Below, one piece after another: positions 1-9,900 of a stretch of DNA of 64,000 bases. The position numbers and the translations under genes are program-made. The stretch's first letter is position 1. Each line of letters starts with the position of its first letter. Source of the DNA: a virus; the IMG/VR virus record IMGVR_UViG_3300030328_002122, positions 81,195 through 145,194 of that record; one strand, given 5' to 3'. The notes under the pieces are model-generated. The model had not been told where the DNA came from and ran no database searches. It worked only from the letters and a program-made list of their open reading frames with translations.

Positions 1-2
1 TA

Positions 3-806
3 TATAGAGTTTTAGGTAAAAGAAAGTATTCTTTTCATAGGGGTTCTGCATGGGTAAGTAAACTAGGAGAGTATTTTAAAGATTCTGGTCAAGATTATTT
101 TACTGATATTAATAAATGGACACCAGCTGATATTTGGTTGATAGACGATTCACAGTTAGGAAAATATGATTTTGGGGGTGGAGTTGGATTACCATATTTA
201 AATAATATACTTTTACAAGCATATGCAGCTCGTGATATAATTGGTGTATCTTTAAAGAAAACCACTAAAGCAAAACTTAGTCAAATGAATTATAGAAAAC
301 CATTTAAAGAACCTAATTTTACAAGAGTGAATTTTGGTAAAAGAGATTATTTTAAATCTAAAGATGGTTATATTCAATTTAAAGAAGGTGAAATACAATT
401 TAGAACCTTTCCTGCTTTTCAAGGAGAGATAATTGGTAAAACAGCAAAACATGGAAAAATAAGTGGTGATAGTGGCCCTTTGGGCCCAATAGGTAAAGTT
501 ATGAGATCAATTGGAGCTCAACCCATTCCTGCTCGAAAAGATATAACTGCAATGATAAAACAACAAGAAGATGAGTTTTTTCAAAAGTTTCATAATGAAT
601 ATTCACAAGCGGTACAAAAACCATTATCATTAAAAGATTTTAGAACTAATTTGAGTCGTAAAGATAGTGGTTGGTTAGAATCGAAATATCTAGTAACATT
701 TATGTTTAATCGTATAAGAGGAAAAGAACAACTATTTTTATCTAAAGCATTTAGATATGCAAAATCACAATCTAAAGAATCAGCTGTTCATTTGAAGGTG
801 TATTAA
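3..806 (+). CDS. Conserved phage protein of unknown function, 5' truncated by window edge
   Basis: The reading frame is open from base 3, so the true start lies outside the window. An internal TTG at 138 is not a likely start because the codons before it translate to protein-like sequence (Y-R-V-L-G-K-R-K). At least 267 residues are visible, rich in Lys, Phe and Gly, with no signal peptide or membrane segment. I do not recognise the family. The stop overlaps the next gene by one base (TAATG), so the two are translationally coupled in the same late-type operon. Role unknown; a virion or assembly role is only suggested by the neighbours. Confidence 0.75.
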   Translation, partial: YRVLGKRKYSFHRGSAWVSKLGEYFKDSGQDYFTDINKWTPADIWLIDDSQLGKYDFGGGVGLPYLNNILLQAYAARDIIGVSLKKTTKAKLSQMNYRKPFKEPNFTRVNFGKRDYFKSKDGYIQFKEGEIQFRTFPAFQGEIIGKTAKHGKISGDSGPLGPIGKVMRSIGAQPIPARKDITAMIKQQEDEFFQKFHNEYSQAVQKPLSLKDFRTNLSRKDSGWLESKYLVTFMFNRIRGKEQLFLSKAFRYAKSQSKESAVHLKVY

Positions 807-2053
807 TGATTAAGTTTAGTAATTTTTTAACTGAAGATAAGGCTGGTAAGAATTTACATCTAGAACATATCGAAGATGAAATTCTAAACTTTGGTGTGCC
901 TGGTGGTAGAGCTGCAATCAACTTTGTTCAATCACTTAGAGATATGTTATCTGGTTCTTCAAGATCATCAGTCAATATGACAGTCAAATGGGATGGTGCT
1001 CCTGCAATCTTTGCTGGTACAGATCCTAGTGATGGTAAATTCTTTGTTGCAAAGAAATCAGTATTCAATGTTAATCCAAAATTATATAAGACTAATGCAG
1101 AAATAGATGCAGATTTATCTGGAGATTTAAATGCAAAATTCAAAGTCGCACTTGCAGAGTTCTCAAAACTTGGAATCAAAGGAGTCCTTCAAGGAGATCT
1201 TATGTACACCTCAAATGATTTATCGAAAGAAAATGTTGAGGGGATATCATATTACACTTTCCAGCCTAACACTATTGTTTACGCTGTTCCTATTGACAGC
1301 ACTTTAGGTAAGGTTATAAAGAGTTCTAAGATAGGAGTTGTATGGCATACAACATATACAGGAGATAATCTACAGGATATGAAAGCTTCTTTTGGTGCAA
1401 ACATAAGTGGTCTTAAAACTGTATCAAGTGTTTGGATGGATGATGCAACTTATAAAGATGTATCTGGTAAAGCAACAATGACAGAAAAAGAAACTACATC
1501 AGTTACTAAGTCATTATCAAATGCTGGTTCTATGTTCCAAAAAATAAACTCATCTATGTTAAGTAAGTTTTTAAATATACAAAATACATTTACTGGTAAC
1601 CTATCTGGTGCATCTTTGAAAACATATAACAATAGTAAAGTACGACAGGGTAAACCTGTATCAAATCCAAAATCCCATGCACAAGGATATATAAGTTGGG
1701 TAGAAGATACGTTTCAAAAACAAATTGATAAACTAAAAACACAATCAAGAAAAGATGCACTAGAGAATAAAAAGAAAGAAATATCTCGTGAGTTGCAAAA
1801 ACATACTTCTAATCTTACAAATGTGATCGCATTTCAAAATTATATAGTAGAAGCAAAGATGGGAATCGTAAGGAAACTAAATAGTGTTAAGGGGTTGACT
1901 AATACTTTTATCAAAACTGCAAATGGATTTAAAGTAACTAATCCAGAGGGGTATGTTGCAATAGATAGAATTTCTGGTAATGCAGTTAAACTTGTTGATA
2001 GAATGGAGTTTAGTTTTAACAACTTTACTGCAATAAAGGCGTGGGACAAATGA
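806..2053 (+). CDS. Conserved T4-like marine phage protein with ligase-like KxDG motif
   Basis: A 415-residue soluble protein of a type I recall from T4-like cyanophages. Residues about 60-70 read VKWDGAPAIFAG; KWDG fits motif I (KxDG) of the nucleotidyltransferase superfamily of DNA and RNA ligases and capping enzymes. Further on, KGVLQGDLMYT could be motif III and VEGISYYTF resembles motif IV. A clear motif V lysine pair is not obvious. The N-terminus (FSNFLTED) resembles the short leader seen on several neighbouring proteins. It starts on the last base of the preceding gene and ends in an ATGA overlap with the next. Catalytic activity is inference from motifs alone. Confidence 0.8.
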   Translation: MIKFSNFLTEDKAGKNLHLEHIEDEILNFGVPGGRAAINFVQSLRDMLSGSSRSSVNMTVKWDGAPAIFAGTDPSDGKFFVAKKSVFNVNPKLYKTNAEIDADLSGDLNAKFKVALAEFSKLGIKGVLQGDLMYTSNDLSKENVEGISYYTFQPNTIVYAVPIDSTLGKVIKSSKIGVVWHTTYTGDNLQDMKASFGANISGLKTVSSVWMDDATYKDVSGKATMTEKETTSVTKSLSNAGSMFQKINSSMLSKFLNIQNTFTGNLSGASLKTYNNSKVRQGKPVSNPKSHAQGYISWVEDTFQKQIDKLKTQSRKDALENKKKEISRELQKHTSNLTNVIAFQNYIVEAKMGIVRKLNSVKGLTNTFIKTANGFKVTNPEGYVAIDRISGNAVKLVDRMEFSFNNFTAIKAWDK

Positions 2054-2442
2054 AAACATATGAAGAGTTAATGTACGAATTAGAAGAAAAGAAAGCGATG
2101 AGCGTTCTTCAAAGACGTAAGATGGGTATTCGTATGAGAAAGATGATGAAGAACCCAGCCGTTCAAGCGAAGATTGCAAGATCAAAAAAGAAACTTGCTC
2201 CAGATTCAAAAATTTTACAACGTGCAAATAAAGCTGCAAAACAAATTATTATTAAAAAGTTTGCTGGACTACAACCAAATGAATATGCAAATTTATCTAT
2301 GATGCAAAGACAAACGATAGATAATAAAATTGTTTCAAAAAAGGCTGGTGCGATTAAAAAGATTGCAAAGAAACTAGTTGTTAAGTTGAAGAAAGCAGAA
2401 CTAGAAAGATTGAAAAAAGCAAGAGAGGTTGGAAACCAATGA
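2050..2442 (+). CDS. Small very basic conserved phage protein
   Basis: A 130-residue protein extremely rich in Lys and Arg (RRKMGIRMRKMMK, KKIAKKLVVKLKK), probably helical. The ATG at 2050 overlaps the TGA of the upstream gene (ATGA), which is preferred over the GTG at 2041. It resembles a short basic protein found beside the nucleotidyltransferase gene in T4-like cyanophages; its function is not known to me. The charge suggests nucleic acid binding or packaging inside the head, but that is inference. Its stop overlaps the next start by 4 bases. Confidence 0.75.
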   Translation: MKTYEELMYELEEKKAMSVLQRRKMGIRMRKMMKNPAVQAKIARSKKKLAPDSKILQRANKAAKQIIIKKFAGLQPNEYANLSMMQRQTIDNKIVSKKAGAIKKIAKKLVVKLKKAELERLKKAREVGNQ

Positions 2443-4067
2443 AAAAGTTTTTAGACATTGCAGAAGCTAGAGGGGATACTGCTGTCTTTACTTTTGGTAG
2501 ATTTAATCCACCAACTATAGGACACGAAAAGTTAGTAGATAAAGTTGCATCTGTCGCTAAGAGTAATCCAGGCGCACCTTATTATATCTTTGCATCACAT
2601 TCAGAAAACCCAAAGAAAGATCCATTACCATATGTAAAAAAAGTTGCATATATGAAAAAGATGTTCTCAAAACATTCTAGGAATATAACAACAAGTAGAG
2701 ATAGAACTGTATTTGAACTTGCAGTAACACTTTACAATAAAGGACATAAAGCAATTGTGATGGTTGTTGGTTCTGATAGAGTTACAGAGTTCGACACACT
2801 ATTAAACAAATATAATGGTGTTGAAGGTAGACATGGTTACTATGGTTTTGATAATATAGAGGTTGTATCTGCTGGAGAAAGAGATCCAGATGCAGAAGGT
2901 GTATCTGGAATGTCTGCATCAAAGATGAGAGCAGCTGCATCAGCAGATGACTACGATACTTTTAAATTAGGGTTACCTAAGAACTTTAATAATGGAATGT
3001 CTTTATTTAAAGATGTTCGTAAATTTATGGGTATTCGTGAGTCTTTTGTTGAACACCAAGTTAATATGACAGAGGAAGATGTTATTCGTGATATGTATGT
3101 TGAAAATAAAATATTCTGTACTGGAGATATTGTAGAAGATGATTATAGTGGCGTATCTGGTACAGTAGTTCGTAGAGGAACAAATTATCTTGTATTTGCA
3201 GAAAGTGATGGTACAACTCATAAGAGATGGTTATATGAAGTAAGAAGAGTAAAACAAGAAGCAAGAGCAAAACAAGCAGTTTCTGGTGGAAAAGTTCAGA
3301 AACTTGTTACTGCACATGGTTTAAAATATAATGGTAAGGTGTATAAAGAAATAGATATGGAACTAAAAGGTATTGACAACAATACTCAAATGGTTACATT
3401 TAATATTATACATCCCAAAGAAATATTTGGTAATGAAGTTAAAATTGCATTTAAAGTTTTGAGAAGAGGCCCCTTCATGGCAACTGATACTTCAAAGATA
3501 AATAAAGAAGATTTGGATGAAAAAGGAATAAAAAGAGCTTATGATAATATTGTAAAAGATTATTCTGATATGGTAAAAAAAGGAAAGGGTAAACATAGTA
3601 ACTCTTTCTATCTGTCAAGAGCTGCAATGAATTATGGAGTTGATACTATCAAACCTATTAGAGATTATATTAACTCTCTTGTTAAATCAGATGAATTACC
3701 AAAAGATTTATCGGCAGAATACGAAAAATTTGATGAAGAATTAGACGAAAAGATTGAAAGTCTTGTAAATAAATCTAATCAAAATGGTGTTCCATATTCT
3801 ATACTTAAAGAAAGTTATGATAGAGGAATGTCTGCATGGAAAAATGGTCACAGGCCAGGTGTAAGTCAACAACAATGGGCGTTTGCAAGAGTCAACTCTA
3901 TGTTAACTGGTGGAAAAGCAGATCCAGATTTACAAAAACAAATTCGTGTTAGTGGATATAAAAAGAAAAAGAAATTAAAGTTAGAAGATTTTAAAGAAAA
4001 TGTTTCATATATAAAAAAGAAAGAAGAAAAAATAATATCTTTTAAAGAACACGTTAGGGGTATTTAA
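2439..4067 (+). CDS. Nucleotidyltransferase (HIGH superfamily, NMNAT/cytidylyltransferase-like) fused to phage C-terminal domains
   Basis: 542 residues. Residues about 15-190 form an adenylyl/cytidylyltransferase Rossmann fold: FTFGRFNPPTIGHEKLV carries the T/HxGH nucleotide-binding motif and GMSASKMRAAA the ISxSxxR-like motif. Such enzymes transfer AMP or CMP to a phosphorylated acceptor (NMN, phosphopantetheine, glycerol phosphate); the acceptor cannot be read here. The middle region has an SH3-like look (SGVSGTVVRRGTNYLVF). The C-terminus contains a module common in marine T4-like phages (SAWKNGHRPGVSQQQWAFAR). Its place just before the adhesin genes suggests it is virion-associated or modifies host cofactors; both ideas are inference. 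Confidence 0.85.
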   Translation: MKKFLDIAEARGDTAVFTFGRFNPPTIGHEKLVDKVASVAKSNPGAPYYIFASHSENPKKDPLPYVKKVAYMKKMFSKHSRNITTSRDRTVFELAVTLYNKGHKAIVMVVGSDRVTEFDTLLNKYNGVEGRHGYYGFDNIEVVSAGERDPDAEGVSGMSASKMRAAASADDYDTFKLGLPKNFNNGMSLFKDVRKFMGIRESFVEHQVNMTEEDVIRDMYVENKIFCTGDIVEDDYSGVSGTVVRRGTNYLVFAESDGTTHKRWLYEVRRVKQEARAKQAVSGGKVQKLVTAHGLKYNGKVYKEIDMELKGIDNNTQMVTFNIIHPKEIFGNEVKIAFKVLRRGPFMATDTSKINKEDLDEKGIKRAYDNIVKDYSDMVKKGKGKHSNSFYLSRAAMNYGVDTIKPIRDYINSLVKSDELPKDLSAEYEKFDEELDEKIESLVNKSNQNGVPYSILKESYDRGMSAWKNGHRPGVSQQQWAFARVNSMLTGGKADPDLQKQIRVSGYKKKKKLKLEDFKENVSYIKKKEEKIISFKEHVRGI

Positions 4068-6947
4068 ATGGGAAAAGCAAGGAATAGAGCTGAACGTACT
4101 GGAAGTATGGATGTTGTCATTGGTACTACTAAGTTAGTAACTAATTCTGGTGATATAGAAGTAAAAGATACCAGTAATAATAGAAAGAAAATTATTGCGT
4201 CAGAAATCAAACTTGGTACTGGTAATGATATTGTTATTATTAAAAGAAATTCAAGTACAGGACAAGCTCAATTTCAATCATCATCTGATGGTGGAAGTAG
4301 TACAAGTGAACAAACTGTGGGCGGTGCTAGTACTGTAACTAATGCATCTGATTTGCCTATTACTGGAAATCAAGCTGGTGATTTGAAACTTGTTACTTCA
4401 ACCAATAATTTGATGATTCACAATGGTACTGGTTGGTATAAAATAGCAACAATTACAAACGCATCACCTACGATATCTTCTGCTGGAAGTGCTGCATATA
4501 ATTTTGCAACAAATGGAACAGCAGTTTCTATAGAAATTGTTGCAACAGATCCAGAGGGTGCTGCTTTACAATATAAGTATCAAGTCACAACTGGATCATT
4601 AGGTTCAACTGCAGCTGTAACAAATAGTGCAACATCTGGTGGTACTTACTCTGCGCTTGCAGCTAATACTTATAGTAATAATAGATTCTTTAAAGTTACG
4701 CCTAGTACAAATACTGCTCATGCTGGTACATTTGCAATCACATTTTCTGTAACTGATGGTATCAATACTGCGAACTCTAGTGCATCTTCATTTACTTTGG
4801 CATTTGAAACTTTTGGATCTACTGCTTTGGATTTAAACGCAGGCCCTACTTCGGCTGGTGATGCTCATTTAGAAGTTGCAGCCCATTCTGATTTTACTTT
4901 AGGTACTAATAATTTTACAATTGAGGGTTGGTTTTTTTCTCAAGGGCCTGCTCCATCACAGGATTATCCATCTGCTAGGGTGGGATATAGAAACTCTGTT
5001 GGATATTCTCCTCACCTTTTTGATTTTAGAAACGTAAGTGGGAATAATAAAAGAGCGCCTATGGTATGGATAGGTGGAACTGGTGGAAACAACGCTCAAG
5101 CGGGTAATTTAACATTTCGATATCATGTTACTGGCTCTGATCGTATTACAAGCTCCCGCCAGTTTCCAGAAATAGAAAATCAATGGTTTCATTTTGCTAT
5201 CGTCAGAAATTCTTCAACAACAACTATGTATATTAATGGTACATCTGAAGGTACATGGTCGGACAGTACAAATTATGATGAAATAGATAAGTTGTGGATA
5301 GGTAGAAAACATACTAATGGAAGTCATAACTTTACTGGATGGGTTTCAAATTTTAGAATAGTTAATGGTACTGCTGTATATACTGCTAACTTTACGCCTC
5401 CAACTGCACCTCTTACTGCCATTGCAAATACAAAGTTATTAATTTGTACAAAAAATAATGCAGTAGACGATATAGGCCCTACTGGTCATACAGTAACAAA
5501 ATCTGGTACTGCTACTCATTCTACTTTTAATCCATACCCTTGGGCTACTACTGGTTGGGGTTCAGTATTTTTCGATAAAAACAATGATAGGATTAAATAT
5601 ATAAAAGGTGGTGGAAATGCAGTAACAGGTATGACCGCTCTTACAGACCTTACAGTAGAAGCTTGGGTCTATCATTTTGCTGGACATAGTGATGATAGTA
5701 CAGATCCAACTACTGAAGAAATATATGTGCATTTTACTGATAACCTTTCTAGTGGTGTACAAATGTCATTTGGTAGAAAAAGAACTGAAAGTACTACTTG
5801 TCCAATATTTACTAGTACGTCTGGTCATCCTTATCAAAATCAAGTTTATACAGCTAACGCAGCCCATGATGTAAATCGTGGTGGGTGGTATCATGTTGCT
5901 TTTGTAAAAGATGGTACTAACCTAAGAATGTATAAAAATGGCACTAATGTAGCTGGGAATAATCAAACTTCTGCTACTAATCTTCCTTCATCATTTAGAG
6001 TAGGTGAAATTTATATTGGTGCAGATTCTGGTAATGGTTATGATATGTTAGGATATATGTCTAATCTTAGAATTTCTAATAGTGCAAGATATAGTGCCGA
6101 TTTTACTCCATCAACAACACCACTTACTAGTGATTCAAATACAGTATTGTTGACTTGTCAAAGGGCTGCACCACAAAAGCTTACAAATGGAGCAACAACT
6201 TTTAGTGGAACTAATACTAAATTAACTACAGCGGCTAGTAGTGACTTCACACTTGGAACTGGAGATTTTACAGCAGAAGGTTGGTTTAATTGGCCTTCTC
6301 TCCCAGGCAGTGGAAAGTATATTGTCGATATTGGTAGTAATGGTTGTGTTTTGCAATTTCAAAGTAATACTCAAATAGGTTTTTGGAATGGTACTGATGG
6401 TTATGTACAAGGATCATATACTTTTGTAGTCGATACTTGGTATCATATTGCTTGGACAAGAGCATCTGGAACAGGAAAATGTTATGTTAATGGCACTCAA
6501 GTAGTTTCTGGTACTTTAAATAAAGATGTAACTACTAATACATTAACAATGAATGGTTATGGTGGTGGTGGATCTTATGGTCAAGGTGGGGTAAAATGGA
6601 GTGATTTCAGACTTGTAAAAGGTAAAGCAGTTTATACTGGTGCGTTTTCACCGCCTACTGGCCCATTAACAAAAACTGGTGGAACTTATCCTAATAGTAC
6701 AAACCGAAGTGATCCTTCAGCTTCACAAACTGTACTTTTAACTCATCAAGCATCATCTGGATCAACTGCAACAGATAATAGCGATAGTGGTCATACAATC
6801 TCAAATGGTGCTGCTTTTGGTGGTAGTATATCATTAGGTGCTGGAAATCAAAATATTGCAACAGATCAAGGTGCAAATAGTTTAGGTCTAGTAGTAGAAG
6901 GTGATGTACGTAATGCTAGATATTGGCCATTTACTTATAATGGATAA
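4068..6947 (+). CDS. Giant LamG-repeat adhesin / tail fibre protein A
   Basis: 959 residues, starting one base after the previous stop. The N-terminal 120 residues (MGKARNRAERTGSMDVVIGT...) are shared with the next two genes and probably anchor the protein to the virion. Residues about 128-245 form an Ig/cadherin-like domain (ATDPEGAALQYKYQV, AITFSVTDG). Three concanavalin A-like LamG modules follow, each recognisable by NNFTIEGWF, WFHFAIVRN, MYINGT, WIGRK and a closing VYTANFTPPTAPLT strand. LamG domains bind carbohydrate or protein ligands, so a receptor-binding fibre is likely. No catalytic motif was seen. First of three tandem paralogues. Confidence 0.85.
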   Translation: MGKARNRAERTGSMDVVIGTTKLVTNSGDIEVKDTSNNRKKIIASEIKLGTGNDIVIIKRNSSTGQAQFQSSSDGGSSTSEQTVGGASTVTNASDLPITGNQAGDLKLVTSTNNLMIHNGTGWYKIATITNASPTISSAGSAAYNFATNGTAVSIEIVATDPEGAALQYKYQVTTGSLGSTAAVTNSATSGGTYSALAANTYSNNRFFKVTPSTNTAHAGTFAITFSVTDGINTANSSASSFTLAFETFGSTALDLNAGPTSAGDAHLEVAAHSDFTLGTNNFTIEGWFFSQGPAPSQDYPSARVGYRNSVGYSPHLFDFRNVSGNNKRAPMVWIGGTGGNNAQAGNLTFRYHVTGSDRITSSRQFPEIENQWFHFAIVRNSSTTTMYINGTSEGTWSDSTNYDEIDKLWIGRKHTNGSHNFTGWVSNFRIVNGTAVYTANFTPPTAPLTAIANTKLLICTKNNAVDDIGPTGHTVTKSGTATHSTFNPYPWATTGWGSVFFDKNNDRIKYIKGGGNAVTGMTALTDLTVEAWVYHFAGHSDDSTDPTTEEIYVHFTDNLSSGVQMSFGRKRTESTTCPIFTSTSGHPYQNQVYTANAAHDVNRGGWYHVAFVKDGTNLRMYKNGTNVAGNNQTSATNLPSSFRVGEIYIGADSGNGYDMLGYMSNLRISNSARYSADFTPSTTPLTSDSNTVLLTCQRAAPQKLTNGATTFSGTNTKLTTAASSDFTLGTGDFTAEGWFNWPSLPGSGKYIVDIGSNGCVLQFQSNTQIGFWNGTDGYVQGSYTFVVDTWYHIAWTRASGTGKCYVNGTQVVSGTLNKDVTTNTLTMNGYGGGGSYGQGGVKWSDFRLVKGKAVYTGAFSPPTGPLTKTGGTYPNSTNRSDPSASQTVLLTHQASSGSTATDNSDSGHTISNGAAFGGSISLGAGNQNIATDQGANSLGLVVEGDVRNARYWPFTYNG

Positions 6948-6979
6948 TTCATTCTAAAAATTCTAAAGGAACACGATAA

Positions 6980-9900
6980 ATGAGTATAGCAAGAGATAGA
7001 GCAAATAGAAGTGGATCAGATCCTTTACAGATTGATAATACAAAATTAGTTACAGATTCTGGTGATTTAAAGGTTCAAGATGTAAGTGGTAATGAAAAAA
7101 AACTTATAGCATCAGAAATTCATGTAGGAACTGGTGCAGATAAAGTCATATTAAAGAGAGATTCCTCTACAGGTAAAGTTGCAATTCAGACACAAGCATC
7201 TGGAGAAGCTGCAGAAGGTGGTACTGTTGCAAGTACAACTGTTTATGCAACTACAGCTCTTTTACCAACAAATCCAACTGATGGTCAACAAGCTCTAGTT
7301 ACTGCAAATAATTTCATGTTTATTGCAAAATCTAATGGATGGTATAAAATAGCAGAAATTACTAATACTGCTCCTACTATTTCGTCAGCTGGTAATGCAT
7401 CTTATCAGTTTTTAACTGATGGAACTCCAGTTTCTATAGAAATTACTGCTACAGACTCAGAAGTTGGTAGTGCGTTACAGTACAAATATGTAGTAAGTTC
7501 TGGATCAATAGGTTCAACTGCAGCTATTACTTCAAGTGCAACATCTGGTGGAACTTATAGTGCATTAGCCGCCAATACATTGACTACAAACAAATTTTTT
7601 AAAGTGACGCCCAGTACAACTGATGCTCACGCTGGTACTTTTAGTTTAACCTTCTCAGCATCTGATGGTGTTGCAGTTGCAACTTCTAGTGCATCTGAAT
7701 TTACTTTACAGTTTGATGTGCCTGGATCATATAAAGTTGGGCCTTATAATGCTGATACAGACTATTATAGTTTTCCTGCTAGTTCAGATTTTAATTTTGG
7801 ATCAAATAATTTTACTATAGAAGCATGGGTATGGCCTGATGGAGCTGCAGCTGATAAAAGAGGATCTTGGATAGAATGGGGGCCAGATGATAGTAATAAT
7901 GTATTAAGAATATTTCAAGGATCTTCAACACAAAGTGCTTCTAATACAGATAATGATTTAGAAGCAATATATATAGTGGGTGGAACAGATAAATTTGAAA
8001 TTGTTGCTCAAGATGGACTAAAACCAAATGCTTGGAATCATATTGCTCTACAAAGAGTAAGTAATACCATACATCTTTTTGTTGATGGTAGTGAAGTAGG
8101 TTCTGCTTCTTATAGTGGTACAGTTGATCTTTCATCATGGGTTGGATATCTTGGTATGGATAAGTATGGTACTGATAGAACAGCAACTGGTTATATATCA
8201 AATGTTAGAGTTGTAAATGGAAGTTCGGCTTATAGTGTAACTGCAGCTCCTCATAGTGGATCAATTCTTCTTAGTGGTGGTGCTGTTACTACAAGTACAA
8301 GTACTGATTTTACAATGGGTACAGGAGATTGGACAATAGAATTATGGTTCAAATATGGAAGTTCTAGTTTATCTGGAAATAATTATCTTCTTGACTTAGG
8401 TTCTAATGGTTTAAGATTTACTTTTACCAGTGGCTCTATTTTCGCCACATTAAATCATGGAGCTGGAGATACTATTGACTATGATATGGTAGATGATTTA
8501 GGTAGTTTAGATACAAGTAAATGGTATCATCTAGCTTTTACTAGAAGTGGTACAACCCTTAAACTTTATTTGGACGGCGTACTAAAAGGTACTGATACTG
8601 GTATCAGTAGTAATCACGCAACTAATACTTTTACACTTGGTGGTTATGGTGGTGGTGGTTATAATTGGCAAGGTGGTGTATGTGATCTTAGAATTGTAAA
8701 AGGTAAAGCAGTTTATACAGGCGCTTTTACACCACCAAGTGGCCCACTTACAAAAACTGGTGGAACTTATCCTAGTAATGTTAATATAAGTAATCCTTCT
8801 GCAAGTCAAACAATTATGTTACTTGGTAATAATGCAAGTAGTGTTACAGATACAAGTGATACTCCTCATACCATGAGTCATGGTGGTTCAGTTTCTGCTA
8901 GTTCAGCCGTACCAATTGCAGCCAGTATAACTAAACCAACATCTGGTTTAACTGCTGTAACAAATACAAAACTTTTAACTATGAAAGGGGCAGAACCATC
9001 AAAAGTAACAAATGGTGGAACAACTCTTGCATCTCAAGGTAGTAGTGAATTGAATGTAACATCTACTCATATCCCTGCTTGGGGTACTACTTGGACATTA
9101 GAAACATGGGCTTATTTTACTTCTGGTGGTTCTTATAGAAATATATTTCATGGCGGCGCTGTTGGTAGTGCTTGGTATATGGCAAGAGTTGGTGCAGCTA
9201 TTCAACCATATAATATGGGTTTTAATTACTCCAATATGGGATCAACAAGTGTAAATCAATGGCATCATATTGCTGCGACTTGTAATAATGGTAGTTTTGT
9301 TTTATATATTGACGGCGTTTCAGCTGGTACTGCGACAGCAAGTGCCAGTGGTACTAACCCACTAGGTGTTGGTAGTAGTCAAGATATACGTTTGTTTACT
9401 AATAGTGTCGATAGTCAAGACATGACAGGAACATTATCCGACTCAAGAGTTGTCGTTGGAACTTGTGTATATACAGGCGCTTTTACACCACCAAGTGGCC
9501 CACTTACAAGAACTGGTGGAACTTATCCTAGTAATACAAATGTAAATACAAGTATTCCTTCAGCTCATACTTATTTGTTAACAAATCAAACTTCTTCTGG
9601 ATTAGTAACAGACAATTCTCAATACAATGCGACTATGTATCAACTTGGTGTAACTACAGGTGCTGGATATGAGAAATTACTAGATGTAAATTCACAAGTA
9701 ACAGCAAAAGTTTTAACTAAATATGGTGATGCCAAACATGATTATGCTACTCCATTTGCACAAGGTTCTGGTGGATCGGCATTTTTTGGAACTTATCTTG
9801 GCGCCAATAATGCTAATATTGGTACTCTTATTCCAACTGCAAATAGTGATTTCACTTTGGGTACTGGTGATTATTGTGTAGATGGTTGGTTTAAAAATAC

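Noticed and set aside
252-452. Minus-strand ORFs opposite the left-end genes
   Set aside because: Low-complexity Phe/Ile/Ser-rich translations of AT-rich coding DNA, without SD or protein-like composition; the plus-strand frames are clearly real.
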